Origin: a bacterium
GTDB taxonomy: Archaea; Thermoproteota; Nitrososphaeria; Nitrososphaerales; Gagatemarchaeaceae
Assembly: GCA_027310575.1 (NCBI GenBank)
Contig: DAIDAO010000013.1
Location: 1 to 56,376, forward strand
Length of the DNA stretch: 56,376 nt
Direction of reading: 5' to 3'
Position 1 is the first letter of the stretch, and each line of letters opens with the position of its first letter. Shown here piece after piece: positions 47,878-55,936 of the stretch. Made by a program: the position numbers and the translations under genes. Below the pieces are notes generated by a model, which was not told where the DNA came from, did not search any database, and saw only the letters and a program-made list of their open reading frames with translations.

Positions 47878-48867
47878 ATGAGACGTCTTGGAATATCTGC
47901 CATCCAGGTTTCCGACAGATGCCCCCAGTGCGCCAGGCGGAAGCTTGTGGAGGACGCTGATACCGGCGAGCTCTCGTGCAGCCGCTGCGGCTTCGTAGTC
48001 ACAGAGCGAGCCGTCGATCAGGGACCAGACTGGAGGTACTTCGGCGAGGACGAAGGGGACAAAGCGCGCGCGGGCGCCCCGACGTCAATCACGTTCAGGG
48101 ACATGGGTCTCTCGACCGTGATCGGCAATCCGAGCGCCGATGCTTCAGGGCGATCGTTCGACTCGGGAATGCGCAGCACCATCGACAGGCTGAGGAAGTG
48201 GGACAGCCGCTCCCCCGCATTCGGAACGAAGGAGAAGAACCTCGGCCTGGCCCTGCCTGAGCTCGAAAAGACGGCCGACAAGCTCGGCGTCTCCAGGGCG
48301 GTGAAGGAGAGGGCGGCGTATATTTACAGGAAAGCGCTCGACAGAGGGCTGTGCAGGGGGCGTTCCATAGTGGGAATCTCGGCCGCTGCCCTCTACGCAG
48401 CCATAAGAGACACGGAGACGCCAAGGACCCTGAAGGACATAGCGGCGGCGAACAATCTCGAGAAGAAGGACGTCGCGCGGAACTATCGCATCCTCCTCAG
48501 GGAGATGGATCTGACGATGCCCGTCGCAGATGCGGTAAGGAACGTCAACAGGATCGCGTCCCAAGTCGGGTTCTCTGAGAGGGTTTCCCGCAAGGCCATA
48601 GAGATAGTGAGAATCACGCAGGAGAGGGAGATCTCGGTCGGAAAGTCCCCGATGGGCTTGGCAGCGGCGTCCCTCTACCTTGCGGGGGTCATCGAGGGAG
48701 AGATCAGGACTCAGAAGGATCTTGCAGACGCTGCCGAAGTGACTGAGGTCACTGTGCGCAACAGGTACAAGGGGCTGCGCGCTGACCTCGGCGAGCTGTT
48801 CGGCCTCGCGGAGACCGACCCCCCTCGCGGCTACGTCTCAAGCGAAGCCTCTCCGCTGACCGGCTAG
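47878..48867 (+). CDS. tfb: transcription initiation factor TFB
   Basis: A 329-residue TFIIB homologue. Zinc ribbon with Cys15/Cys18/Cys34/Cys37 (DRCPQCARR and LSCSRCGF), B-reader/linker including MGLSTVIGN, and two cyclin-like core repeats: VSRAVKERAAYIYRKALDRGLCRGRSIVGISAAALYAAIR and VSRKAIEIVRITQEREISVGKSPMGLAAASLYLAGV. It recruits RNA polymerase to TBP-bound promoters. Archaea often have several TFBs; only one is in this window. Start ATG at 47878. Confidence 0.95.
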   Translation: MRRLGISAIQVSDRCPQCARRKLVEDADTGELSCSRCGFVVTERAVDQGPDWRYFGEDEGDKARAGAPTSITFRDMGLSTVIGNPSADASGRSFDSGMRSTIDRLRKWDSRSPAFGTKEKNLGLALPELEKTADKLGVSRAVKERAAYIYRKALDRGLCRGRSIVGISAAALYAAIRDTETPRTLKDIAAANNLEKKDVARNYRILLREMDLTMPVADAVRNVNRIASQVGFSERVSRKAIEIVRITQEREISVGKSPMGLAAASLYLAGVIEGEIRTQKDLADAAEVTEVTVRNRYKGLRADLGELFGLAETDPPRGYVSSEASPLTG

Positions 48868-49190
48868 GGCTTCCCTCTGTCCAGTACTTCCACGGTTGCG
48901 CCTTCGCGGACGATAAGACAGAGATCGTCGCTTTCGTTTATGGCGGAGTAACAGCCTCTTATGGAGAGGACGTTGCCTGTTTCGCCAGTCTCGCACCGCT
49001 CGTCCCCGACTAGGCGCACCTTGATCGAGCCTGTGTCGTCCCGGATGACGGCGTCCCTGAGCATGTAGGTGACGGGTTCGAACGTTCCGAAATCCAAGCC
49101 CATGAACCGTTCATAGGGCTCGGAGGATTCGACGACCTCGCCTACCACGTCTAGGCTGCGCTCGCCCTCCTTGATTTCGGCTATCTTCAC
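48864..49190 (-). CDS. OB-fold, RPA-like single-strand-binding protein
   Basis: A 108-residue protein with one OB-fold: MKIAEIKEGERSLDVVGEVVESSEPY, VIRDDTGSIKVRLVGDE and VLSIRGCYSAINESDDLCLIVREGATVEVLD. The VIRDDTGSI segment is typical of archaeal RPA/SSB-like nucleic-acid binding domains. It is short, without zinc finger or trimer core, so it may act as an auxiliary single-strand-binding protein. It converges with the tfb gene, overlapping by 4 bases. Confidence 0.75.
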   Translation of the reverse strand: MKIAEIKEGERSLDVVGEVVESSEPYERFMGLDFGTFEPVTYMLRDAVIRDDTGSIKVRLVGDERCETGETGNVLSIRGCYSAINESDDLCLIVREGATVEVLDRGKP

Positions 49191-49325
49191 TTCAGTGTTC
49201 GGCGTCGATGGAGCGTGATGCCATAAGAATGGTTCGTTGCAGAAGCCCGTGCGCCTGCGGAGGCACGGACAGAGCCCCAGACCCGGCTCCCCAGGTCTCC
49301 CCCAAAGAATTACGGGACTAGGTAT

Positions 49326-50006
49326 ATGGTTCTCCGCTTCCCGCTAGCACTCGACCAGAAGTTGAAGTCCTTGGAGACGTTGACGATGGAACACGCCCTG
49401 CTGGGCAGGGGCCTCGGCGCCCTGGAGATAGTGGCGCGGATGGAAAGAGACGGGGTGCCAGTCCCCGAAGAGACGACAAGGCGGTTGCTCGCTTTCTTCG
49501 AGACGTTCGGGGACAGGTATCATCACATCAAGGAGGAACACGTGCTGATACCCCGCCTTGAAGAAGGGTGCGGGTCCAGGGCGAGATGCCGTTCAGGCGC
49601 AATGATCGGCGAAGTGCTCTACGAGCACGAAGTGGGCAGGAGGCTGCTCGCCAAGCTCCAGCTGGCCGCGACAGGCCTGGGAAAGGGGGCTGGCGCCAGG
49701 GAAGCGTTCGCCGTCATGGCCGACGACTACATCGCGTTCCTTCGGAACCACATTGTCAAAGAGAAGAACCGGCTGCTCCGTTCGGCTTCTTGGAAGCTTC
49801 CGGAGGAGGACGAAGCGCTCCTGAAGTCGTTCGACGAGCACGCCCAGAGGGAGGAGATTGGAGCGACGGCGCGAGAATTCGCGGCCGAAATCGACGGCAT
49901 CCTGGCCGAGCTCTCGATCCGCGTCCCCGCCCCGACTAGGCGCGCATATTCGAGGGGTTCGATACCGTATCACAGAGGAAGGAACGTCGGACCCATCACC
50001 TTCTGA
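49326..50006 (+). CDS. hemerythrin-like (HHE) protein
   Basis: A 226-residue protein with two helical-hairpin parts. Histidine and acidic pattern: LTMEHALLGRGLGALE, GDRYHHIKEEHVLIPRLEE, IGEVLYEHEVGRRLLAKL and FLRNHIVKEKNRLLRSAS, fitting the diiron-binding hemerythrin domain. Likely roles are O2 or NO binding, or iron-sulfur repair (RIC-like, YtfE-related). The start is uncertain; ATG at 49386 is an alternative. In this region a cupin DUF2249 protein and an NnrS-like membrane protein are close by, so a role in NO or redox stress is likely. Confidence 0.8.
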   Translation: MVLRFPLALDQKLKSLETLTMEHALLGRGLGALEIVARMERDGVPVPEETTRRLLAFFETFGDRYHHIKEEHVLIPRLEEGCGSRARCRSGAMIGEVLYEHEVGRRLLAKLQLAATGLGKGAGAREAFAVMADDYIAFLRNHIVKEKNRLLRSASWKLPEEDEALLKSFDEHAQREEIGATAREFAAEIDGILAELSIRVPAPTRRAYSRGSIPYHRGRNVGPITF

Positions 50007-50061
50007 CAGGTTCTCGCAGTCTCGCAGCAGCACGCCGGCTACCTGTCTGGCTGGATCTGTT

Positions 50062-50325
50062 CTAGACGCCTGACCTGGGCTGCGGGAGCCTCCGCTGGTA
50101 GGCTCTCCACCCGAGGTAACCCTTCAAGAAGAAAGCGAACAGGGCGAGGCCGACTGCAAGGATTATCACCCCGCTCAGGAGCAAGAGCCCACTGCTCGCG
50201 AACAGGTCGGCGACCAGAATGATTGCGCCGATCAGAGTCGACGTCCTGGCGCTGAAATAGAGATCTGCGCGGTTTCCGTCGGACTCGATATAGCGGCCGA
50301 GTCCCCCCCTCGTCTGATCTGTCAT
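50062..50325 (-). CDS. small two-helix membrane protein
   Basis: An 87-residue protein with a soluble N-terminus and two membrane helices (STLIGAIILVADLFASSGLLL and SGVIILAVGLALFAFFLKGYLG) followed by a basic tail (WRAYQRRLPQPRS). No family recognised. It lies between the hemerythrin-like gene and the AhpD-like gene on the same strand as the latter. Confidence 0.6.
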   Translation of the reverse strand: MTDQTRGGLGRYIESDGNRADLYFSARTSTLIGAIILVADLFASSGLLLLSGVIILAVGLALFAFFLKGYLGWRAYQRRLPQPRSGV

Positions 50326-50376
50326 GCTTCTCCCCTCAGATGTCGGCTTGCAGGTCTTCGGGATTGGAGCCCCGCC

Positions 50377-50877
50377 CTATCTCCCCGGCTGATCTTCCTT
50401 CGTCTTCCGGCCTCTCGCAAGTAGCGAGGGGGGCGGCTGATAGTCCCCCGGCACTGACCTGAAGGCGACGTTGAACCTGTTCCATCCGTTGATGGCGACC
50501 ACGGCCATGGTGAGGTCGACCAGCTCCTTTTCGCTGAAATGCTCCCGCGCCTCTTCGAACACCTCGTCCGCTACGCCTTCGGCAACCAGCGTGACCGCCT
50601 CGGTCCAGCCGAGCGCCGCCCGCTCTCTGGGGGTGTAGAAGGGCGTCTCTCTCCAGGCCGAGAGAGAGTAGATTCGCTGCTCGGTCTCTCCTAGCGCCCG
50701 AGCGTCCTTCGCGTGCATGTCGAGGCACCACGCGCAGCCGTTTATCTGAGACGCGCGGATCTTGATCAGGTTCAGGAGGCCGGGCTCCAACCCTGTGGAG
50801 TCGACGTATTTCTCAAGGCCCAGCATGGCGTCGTGGACGCCTGGGGAGACCTTCCCGTAGCTCAATCTTGGCTTCAT
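50377..50877 (-). CDS. AhpD-like carboxymuconolactone decarboxylase family protein
   Basis: 166 residues from ATG at 50877 (MKPRLSYGKVSPGVHDAMLG), supported by a minus-strand TATA box GTTTTATAGAA about 25-35 bases upstream, giving a leaderless start. The redox-type motif C-A-W-C-L-D-M-H-A (about 49-57) is the AhpD C-x-x-C-x3-H, used in peroxidase reduction or as a proton relay. The extended frame to 51120 would read through the promoter and is rejected. Confidence 0.85.
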   Translation of the reverse strand: MKPRLSYGKVSPGVHDAMLGLEKYVDSTGLEPGLLNLIKIRASQINGCAWCLDMHAKDARALGETEQRIYSLSAWRETPFYTPRERAALGWTEAVTLVAEGVADEVFEEAREHFSEKELVDLTMAVVAINGWNRFNVAFRSVPGDYQPPPSLLARGRKTKEDQPGR

Positions 50878-50901
50878 GGGACTGGAATCGTGCCGTTCCG
50901 G

Positions 50902-50912
50902 TTCTATAAAAC
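50902..50912. promoter_or_regulatory. shared, symmetric TATA element
   Basis: TTCTATAAAAC reads GTTTTATAGAA on the opposite strand, so it can serve both the AhpD-like gene (start 50877) and rightward transcription of the DUF488 gene. Confidence 0.5.
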
Positions 50913-50917
50913 ATGCG

Positions 50918-50994
50918 CCGAAGAGTTTCGGGGTACGGAGTGGCCGCGGCTGGCGCAGGGAAGCCCGCACCCCGAAGGATTTTGGGGGAGAGCA
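50918..50994 (+). repeat. two hairpin repeats in the DUF488 upstream region
   Basis: A hairpin CCGAAGAGTTTCGG (50919-50932) and a second CCCCGAAGGATTTTGGGG (50973-50990) with about 7 bp of stem. A third similar unit, CCCGAAAATCTTCGGG, lies near 51675-51690 behind the DUF488 gene. They share the CCGAA...TT(C/T)GG core and flank one gene. Confidence 0.45.
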
Positions 50995-51035
50995 TAAGCG
51001 GGTTCCATGCCGACTGGTTCGGCGGATGGAGTTCT

Positions 51036-51659
51036 TTGGGAAGAGCGAACCCTCGTCAGGAACCTCGTAGCCGGAAGGCGCCGAACGAGAGGGTCGTCTA
51101 TGCCGTAGGGCACTCGACAAGGCCTGTCGCCGCGTTCATCGACATTCTGAGAGCCCACGACGTAGACACGCTGGTCGACATACGCACCATCCCAAAGTCG
51201 AGGCACAACCCGCAGTTCAACGGCAATGACCTTGCGCTTTCGCTCTGCTCGGCAGGAATCGGGTACATCCACCTCAAGGAGCTAGGAGGCCTTCGCCGCG
51301 CGGTCAAGGGTTCGAAGAATACCGGGTGGCGCAATGCGAGCTTCCGCGGCTTCGCTGACTACATGCAGACAGAGGAATTCGGAGCGGGACTTGAGAGGCT
51401 GGTCCGGCTTGCGGAGAGGAGGCGTGTCGCCATAATGTGTGCCGAAGGGAACCCCTTCAGGTGCCACAGGTCGTTGGTGGCCGACGCGCTCACGGTGCGC
51501 GGCGGAAAGGTGATCCACATAGCGAGCAGGGGGGAGGGCAGGCCTCACAGGCTGACCCCGTTCGCCCGCGTGAGCGGGACGAGCCTCTCATATCCTGCAG
51601 AAGCAGCCGAACCCAGAGCACGCACGACCGGCCGGTCGCACCCTGCTCGAGCCTCGTGA
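51036..51659 (+). CDS. DUF488-family protein
   Basis: About 207 residues from TTG at 51036. The family core begins VVYAVGHSTRPVAAFIDILRAHDVDTLVDIRTIPKSRHNPQFNG. MCAEGNPFRCHRSLVADAL carries the conserved Cys-x-E and CHR elements. DUF488 proteins are small, often linked with redox or nucleic-acid modifying systems, but their reaction is unknown. Other in-frame starts exist (50913 ATG, 50940 GTG); the first lies on the hairpin-containing leader. The C-terminal 30 residues are Arg/Ala-rich and probably disordered. Confidence 0.8.
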   Translation: MGRANPRQEPRSRKAPNERVVYAVGHSTRPVAAFIDILRAHDVDTLVDIRTIPKSRHNPQFNGNDLALSLCSAGIGYIHLKELGGLRRAVKGSKNTGWRNASFRGFADYMQTEEFGAGLERLVRLAERRRVAIMCAEGNPFRCHRSLVADALTVRGGKVIHIASRGEGRPHRLTPFARVSGTSLSYPAEAAEPRARTTGRSHPARAS

Positions 51660-51728
51660 ACGAGCGTCCCCGACCCCGAAAATCTTCGGGCCAATCCATA
51701 ACCGCAGAGACATGAGCGAGGGTGGCTG

Positions 51729-52364
51729 ATGTCTACCCAGAACGGGGACCAAACGGAGATTGACGTCAGAGGCCTGCCGCCGCACGAGAGGCACGGCAGG
51801 GTGGTTGAGCTCTTCGAAGCAATGAAGCCGGGAGAGAGCCTCTCTGTGGTGAACGACCACGAGCCTGTGCACCTGGTGGCGTTCATGAAGCACGAACGCA
51901 GGGATTTCGACGCCAGCGCGTACCGCGCCTTCGAGAGGGCTCCTGGCGAGTGGGTGGGCGTGTTCACGAAGCGTGCGGGATCTCCCGAAGGGAGGACGGG
52001 CCCGGTGATGACGAGCTTCGAGAAGGAAAGGCAGTACAGCGACTCGGCCTTCTCCCCTGTGCCTGTGTATTCGACCCCCTCATATCGGGTCCTCATCACT
52101 TACATCAAGGCCGGACAGTTCATCCCAGTGCACACCCCTGGGATCGACCTGATCTTTGTAGTCCAGTCCGGGCGAGGCGTTGCGGTCGCTGGGGACGAGA
52201 AGCGCGAGATATCCCCCGGGGACATAGTCATAGTGCCCAGAGGGGTCAGGCGGGGCATATTGGCGAAGACAGACATGGAAGCTCTGCACGTCGTCTCACC
52301 CCCTCCCGGGGACTTCGACCATGAAGAGGTCTCGCGGAAGATCGCTGCTGGCACCTTCGAATAG
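51729..52364 (+). CDS. DUF2249 domain fused to a cupin
   Basis: A 211-residue protein. Residues 1-75: a DUF2249 domain (EIDVRGLPPHERHGRVVELFEAMKPGESLSVVNDHEPVHLVAFM), commonly found with hemerythrins and in NO-response loci. Residues 115-200: a cupin, with AGQFIPVHTPGIDLIFVVQSGRGVAVAGDEKREISPGDIVIVPRGVRRGI carrying the His and Glu/Asp metal-ligand positions in relaxed form. A TATA-like TCCATAACC (51697-51705) lies 24-32 bases before the ATG. The NnrS-like gene follows 20 bases downstream, probably co-transcribed. Confidence 0.85.
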   Translation: MSTQNGDQTEIDVRGLPPHERHGRVVELFEAMKPGESLSVVNDHEPVHLVAFMKHERRDFDASAYRAFERAPGEWVGVFTKRAGSPEGRTGPVMTSFEKERQYSDSAFSPVPVYSTPSYRVLITYIKAGQFIPVHTPGIDLIFVVQSGRGVAVAGDEKREISPGDIVIVPRGVRRGILAKTDMEALHVVSPPPGDFDHEEVSRKIAAGTFE

Positions 52365-52384
52365 GCGCTGAGGCGAGACACAGG

Positions 52385-53545
52385 ATGCCCAGGAGCATGG
52401 CCCTCCCCTTCATGGGAGCGTCCATCGCCTTCATGCTCCTCGCGCTGACCGTGGGTATCTTCCGTCTCATGGCCCAGAGCGGGACAGGCCCGGTGGTGCT
52501 TGGGGACCTCTTCGCCCTCCATCCGCTGTTGATGGTCTTCGGCTTCATCGGAGGGATCATCGTCACGGAGAGGATAGCGGGGGTCGAGCTCCTCCCGCAC
52601 ACCAAGCAGACGCGGCTTTCACTCGCCATACCGCCCGTCATCTTCGGAGGGATCGCGATTGAGACCGCGGGCTATCTCCTCGGGCTCGCGGAGCTCCGCT
52701 ACGTCGGCGCGGCGCTCCTGGTGGTTTCCAGCCTTCTCTTCCTTGCGCTGCTGCGCTCCTTCCTCTCGATCGGGCGAGAAAGGGTGTCGGTCGTGTTCAT
52801 GATCGTGTCAGCCCTGGCCCTGCTGCTCTCTTCCCTGCTCTCCGCCTTCTCTCTCCCTGCGGGGAACGTGGGCTTCGTGATGATCCTTCTGCTCTTCCCC
52901 GTCGTCTTTGTGCTCGGCGAGCGGGTGGAGCTGACCAGCCTCGCGACGAAGCGGTCCTCGGCCAGGTTCACACCTGCGCTCCTGCTGGTCTCAGTCGCCG
53001 TCGCCCTCTTCGGACTGAACTCGTTCTTCTCAGTCGCCCGCGCAACGGAGTTGGCCCTCGCGGCCTTTGCGATGGTTGCGATCACCTTCGCGTACTTCCT
53101 GGCCGCAGAGGTTTCGGCGCGTTCCAAGAGCGTGGTCTCGCCCTTCCAGAAGTATGTCGCCAGCCACGTCGAGCTGGCCTACGTCTGGGGGCTCGCTGGC
53201 TCGGCCTTCGGCGTCGCGTACTCCCTGTCCCCGCAGTTCGTGCTGTACGACGCTTTCGTCCATTCGTTCGCGCTGGGCTTCATCGGCCTCATGTTCCTGG
53301 CGCACGGCCCGATCATACTGCCGATGGTGACCCGCAGACAGTTCGACAACGCTAGGCTCTCCTTCGTCCCCCTCGCGGTCCTGGTGCTCGCCCTCGTCGT
53401 GAGGATCGGCTCTGAACTCGCGTTGCTGTATGGCGGCCCTGGCATGCTCAACCTCGCGGTCGCGGCCTCGGGGTGGCTCGTCCTCGTTGCGGTCATCGCC
53501 TTCTTCGCGGAGATCGTCCGCGGGACGAGGGGCGGCCGACGTTGA
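52385..53545 (+). CDS. NnrS-like multi-pass membrane protein
   Basis: A 386-residue membrane protein with about 12 helices and scattered histidines at the membrane edge: ALHPLLMVFGFIGGIIV, ASHVELAYVWGLAG, DAFVHSFALGFIGLMFLAHGPIIL. These resemble NnrS, a heme/copper-containing membrane protein that protects against nitric oxide, though some heme-copper-oxidase-related families look similar. It is adjacent to the DUF2249-cupin gene and near the hemerythrin gene. Assignment from helix and His pattern, moderate confidence. Confidence 0.7.
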   Translation: MPRSMALPFMGASIAFMLLALTVGIFRLMAQSGTGPVVLGDLFALHPLLMVFGFIGGIIVTERIAGVELLPHTKQTRLSLAIPPVIFGGIAIETAGYLLGLAELRYVGAALLVVSSLLFLALLRSFLSIGRERVSVVFMIVSALALLLSSLLSAFSLPAGNVGFVMILLLFPVVFVLGERVELTSLATKRSSARFTPALLLVSVAVALFGLNSFFSVARATELALAAFAMVAITFAYFLAAEVSARSKSVVSPFQKYVASHVELAYVWGLAGSAFGVAYSLSPQFVLYDAFVHSFALGFIGLMFLAHGPIILPMVTRRQFDNARLSFVPLAVLVLALVVRIGSELALLYGGPGMLNLAVAASGWLVLVAVIAFFAEIVRGTRGGRR

Positions 53546-53557
53546 GGCAGCGCCGCG

Positions 53558-54931
53558 TCAGCTCGCCTTCTTCCCCGTCCTCCCGAGCAGGGCCGTCAGT
53601 TCCCTGATCTCTATCCGGTCGAGGTGCTTTACGGCCTCCTCGATCTTCTGCCTGAGCTTCTCGTCCGCAAAAGGGGACGCCAGCTTGCGGAACTTCTCGG
53701 CTGCCCGCTCCCACCCCATGGACCGGGTGAAGAAGCCCTCGTAGTCTTCCCCGGACCTTTCGTATGACCTGCCGTCTCGTAGGCGGACGGTTATCCTGCA
53801 CGGCATCGCGCCTGGGAACCTGGAGTTGAGCTGTTCGTCGGGGTGAACTTCGACCCTCCTGAGCAGGGACTGGACGTCCTCCCTGACGATCCTCCTGTGC
53901 GAATACTGGCGCGGCATGACCTCTCCGTCCAGGAGAGCGGCTGAGAGTATGTACGGCAGGCTGTGGTCGGCCTGCTCCTTGGTCTCTACCAGCTTCTTGT
54001 CGCCTTCCTCGCCACCGCCGATTATGTTGTAGGCCACGTCGAAGACCCTCAGGTCGATCGATTCCACGTCCTCGGCCCTGAACCCTGACTCGGCCTGCAG
54101 GGCCAGCAGGCATTCTATCGACGACTGTGAATGGACCTCGGCGTTGTATTCCTTCACTATCGTGCGCGTGACGGCTTCGAGGTCCTCCCGCTGCCAGTCG
54201 ATTTCGAACTTGCCGGCGATCGAGTCCATGAACCCCTTGTTCCCCTCGAAGACCTCGAGGGGGCCGGTGACCCCCTCCGCGGCCATGAACACAGCCATCA
54301 TTGCGCCGAATGACATGAAGGGGTAGGCGAGCCCTTTCCAGTTCGAGAGCCTCCCCGTCCTGGTCACGCGGAGGGCGTTGAGCGCCGTGCCGCTGACCGC
54401 TATGGCGCTCGCAGTGCTGGAGGCGTCGAGCGCGAGCGCCCTGGAGGCGCCCGCAGCCACGGCGTAAGCCCCCTGCGTCGTATGGTCGAACCCCTTCGCC
54501 CTGACGGGCGCGGCCTCGCTCATCCTGCACTGAACCTGGTAGGCGACGGCGAGCGCGGTGAGGAAGTCCCTCCCCGAAGCCCCGGCATACTCTGACGCGG
54601 CGAGGACCGGCGCCACGTTGTCGCTGGGGTGGCAGGTTTCGGCCTTCGCGAGGAAGCTGTCGTTGAAGTCGAGGTATCGTACCAGCCCCCCGTTGTAGAG
54701 CGCCGCCCTTTCCGGGCTGGTCTTCCCACCCCCTATCAGGGTGCAGAGGCGCGAGCCCCCGAAGCGCTCTTCAATCGCATGAATCTTGGCGACGGGCCCT
54801 GCGTCCAGCGCGCCGATCGCGCAGCCGAGTGCGTCCAAGACACGAATCTTCAGCTGAAGGACTGCGTCGTCGGAGAGGCGCCCGTACGAAGACGACGAGA
54901 CGAATCTCGCCATCTCTTCGACTATTGTCAT
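53558..54931 (-). CDS. MmgE/PrpD-family protein
   Basis: A 457-residue protein of the 2-methylcitrate dehydratase/aconitate-related PrpD superfamily. Typical parts: LKIRVLDALGCAIGALDAGPVAKI, LVRYLDFNDSFLAKAETCHPSDNVAPVLAASE (conserved HPSDN), LTALAVAYQVQCRM, WKGLAYPFMSFGAMMAVFMAAEGVTGPLEVFEGNKGF. Substrates of archaeal members are largely unknown; methylcitrate dehydration or cis-aconitate decarboxylation are family precedents. A propionate pathway set (PrpB, PrpC) is not adjacent, although a PEP mutase/isocitrate-lyase-family gene is at 29248. Confidence 0.9.
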   Translation of the reverse strand: MTIVEEMARFVSSSSYGRLSDDAVLQLKIRVLDALGCAIGALDAGPVAKIHAIEERFGGSRLCTLIGGGKTSPERAALYNGGLVRYLDFNDSFLAKAETCHPSDNVAPVLAASEYAGASGRDFLTALAVAYQVQCRMSEAAPVRAKGFDHTTQGAYAVAAGASRALALDASSTASAIAVSGTALNALRVTRTGRLSNWKGLAYPFMSFGAMMAVFMAAEGVTGPLEVFEGNKGFMDSIAGKFEIDWQREDLEAVTRTIVKEYNAEVHSQSSIECLLALQAESGFRAEDVESIDLRVFDVAYNIIGGGEEGDKKLVETKEQADHSLPYILSAALLDGEVMPRQYSHRRIVREDVQSLLRRVEVHPDEQLNSRFPGAMPCRITVRLRDGRSYERSGEDYEGFFTRSMGWERAAEKFRKLASPFADEKLRQKIEEAVKHLDRIEIRELTALLGRTGKKAS

Positions 54932-54986
54932 GCGCCTGCTCGGCCTGCCATCGGCTTGCAGCTCTCTGCCGCTTTCGGACGCAGCC

Positions 54987-55826
54987 TCAGTCGGCGTATC
55001 TGATCTTCTTCCCTTCCCAAATCCCCTTATCGCCCCAGAGCCGGGTGCGCCAGGCGGCGAACTCGACGACCTGAGAATGGTCGATGAACAGGTTGACGTC
55101 GCGGCCGAAGGTGGTCAGGTACCACTTGAACACAGGAGGGTCGGACGCCTCGAACATGAAGACCTTGTAGCCGAACCTGTCCACGAGCTTCTCTATCACA
55201 TCCTTCCTCCACTTCTCTGGCGGCAGGTCCTCGGTCAGCCCCTCAGACTCTATCATGATCGTCTTGGCGCCAGCCTTCAGGTGCGCCTTGACCTCGTCCG
55301 AGAACTCCTCGAAGTCCCTCATCTTCATGGCCTCGTCGTACCCAGCGATGTGGGTGCCGGCGCCGGCGCCGATCATCATCGATACCTCAGGCTTGGGCTT
55401 CATCCCGAGCGTCTGGACGCGCCTGACTATCTCCAGCTTGTCCTTCAGTGGGATGGGGGCCAGGCCGCTGGACACCTCGACCACGTCGAACCCCAGCCTC
55501 TTGCACTCTTCGAGGTAGCTGTCGACAGCCTTCTTCCCCTGCACTATCACCCGCTCGACGAACCCGCCCGTCGAGACATAGAGGTCGTGGTCATGGCAGG
55601 TCCTGATTATCTCTTTCACCCTGCTCCTGGCAAGGAGCCTCATCGACCCGCCCGCGAACTTGTAGCCGTCGACGTAGTCGCTCCAATCGTCGAGCAGGTC
55701 CTTGAGGTAGCCGTAGCTGACCGAGGTGTAGTACGGGCCCCTCATCTCGACCACCCCCACCTGCCTGGGCTTCTTCGGGGGGAGGTCTATCCTGACGAAG
55801 TCGAACGCTTTCTTCTCCGCGGGCAT
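54987..55826 (-). CDS. comA: phosphosulfolactate synthase family protein (ComA-like)
   Basis: A 279-residue (beta/alpha)8 protein of the ComA/HSA32 family: VDGYKFAGGSMRLLARSRVKEII, CHDHDLYVSTGGFVERVIVQGKK, DVVEVSSGLAPIPLKDKLEIVRRV and KTIMIESEGLTED. In methanogens ComA joins sulfite to PEP in coenzyme M synthesis. Here comB, comC, comD and comE are not in the window, so the product may be another sulfolactate-derived compound, or the gene may work in a truncated pathway. Start ATG at 55826, 55 bases from the PrpD gene on the same strand. Confidence 0.85.
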   Translation of the reverse strand: MPAEKKAFDFVRIDLPPKKPRQVGVVEMRGPYYTSVSYGYLKDLLDDWSDYVDGYKFAGGSMRLLARSRVKEIIRTCHDHDLYVSTGGFVERVIVQGKKAVDSYLEECKRLGFDVVEVSSGLAPIPLKDKLEIVRRVQTLGMKPKPEVSMMIGAGAGTHIAGYDEAMKMRDFEEFSDEVKAHLKAGAKTIMIESEGLTEDLPPEKWRKDVIEKLVDRFGYKVFMFEASDPPVFKWYLTTFGRDVNLFIDHSQVVEFAAWRTRLWGDKGIWEGKKIRYAD

Positions 55827-55936
55827 GTAACGAGCGGGGAGCGATTGTATTTACTGGTTTCCCCGGTCGTGGCGTCGAGGGCCTTCTTCTGGTTAGGATT
55901 CAACCTGAAATATCGGAGACTGCGCGCTCTCTTGAG

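Noticed and set aside
50377-51120. 247-residue extended AhpD-like protein
   Set aside because: The N-terminal extension covers the TATA box and the hairpin region; the ATG at 50877 gives normal family length.
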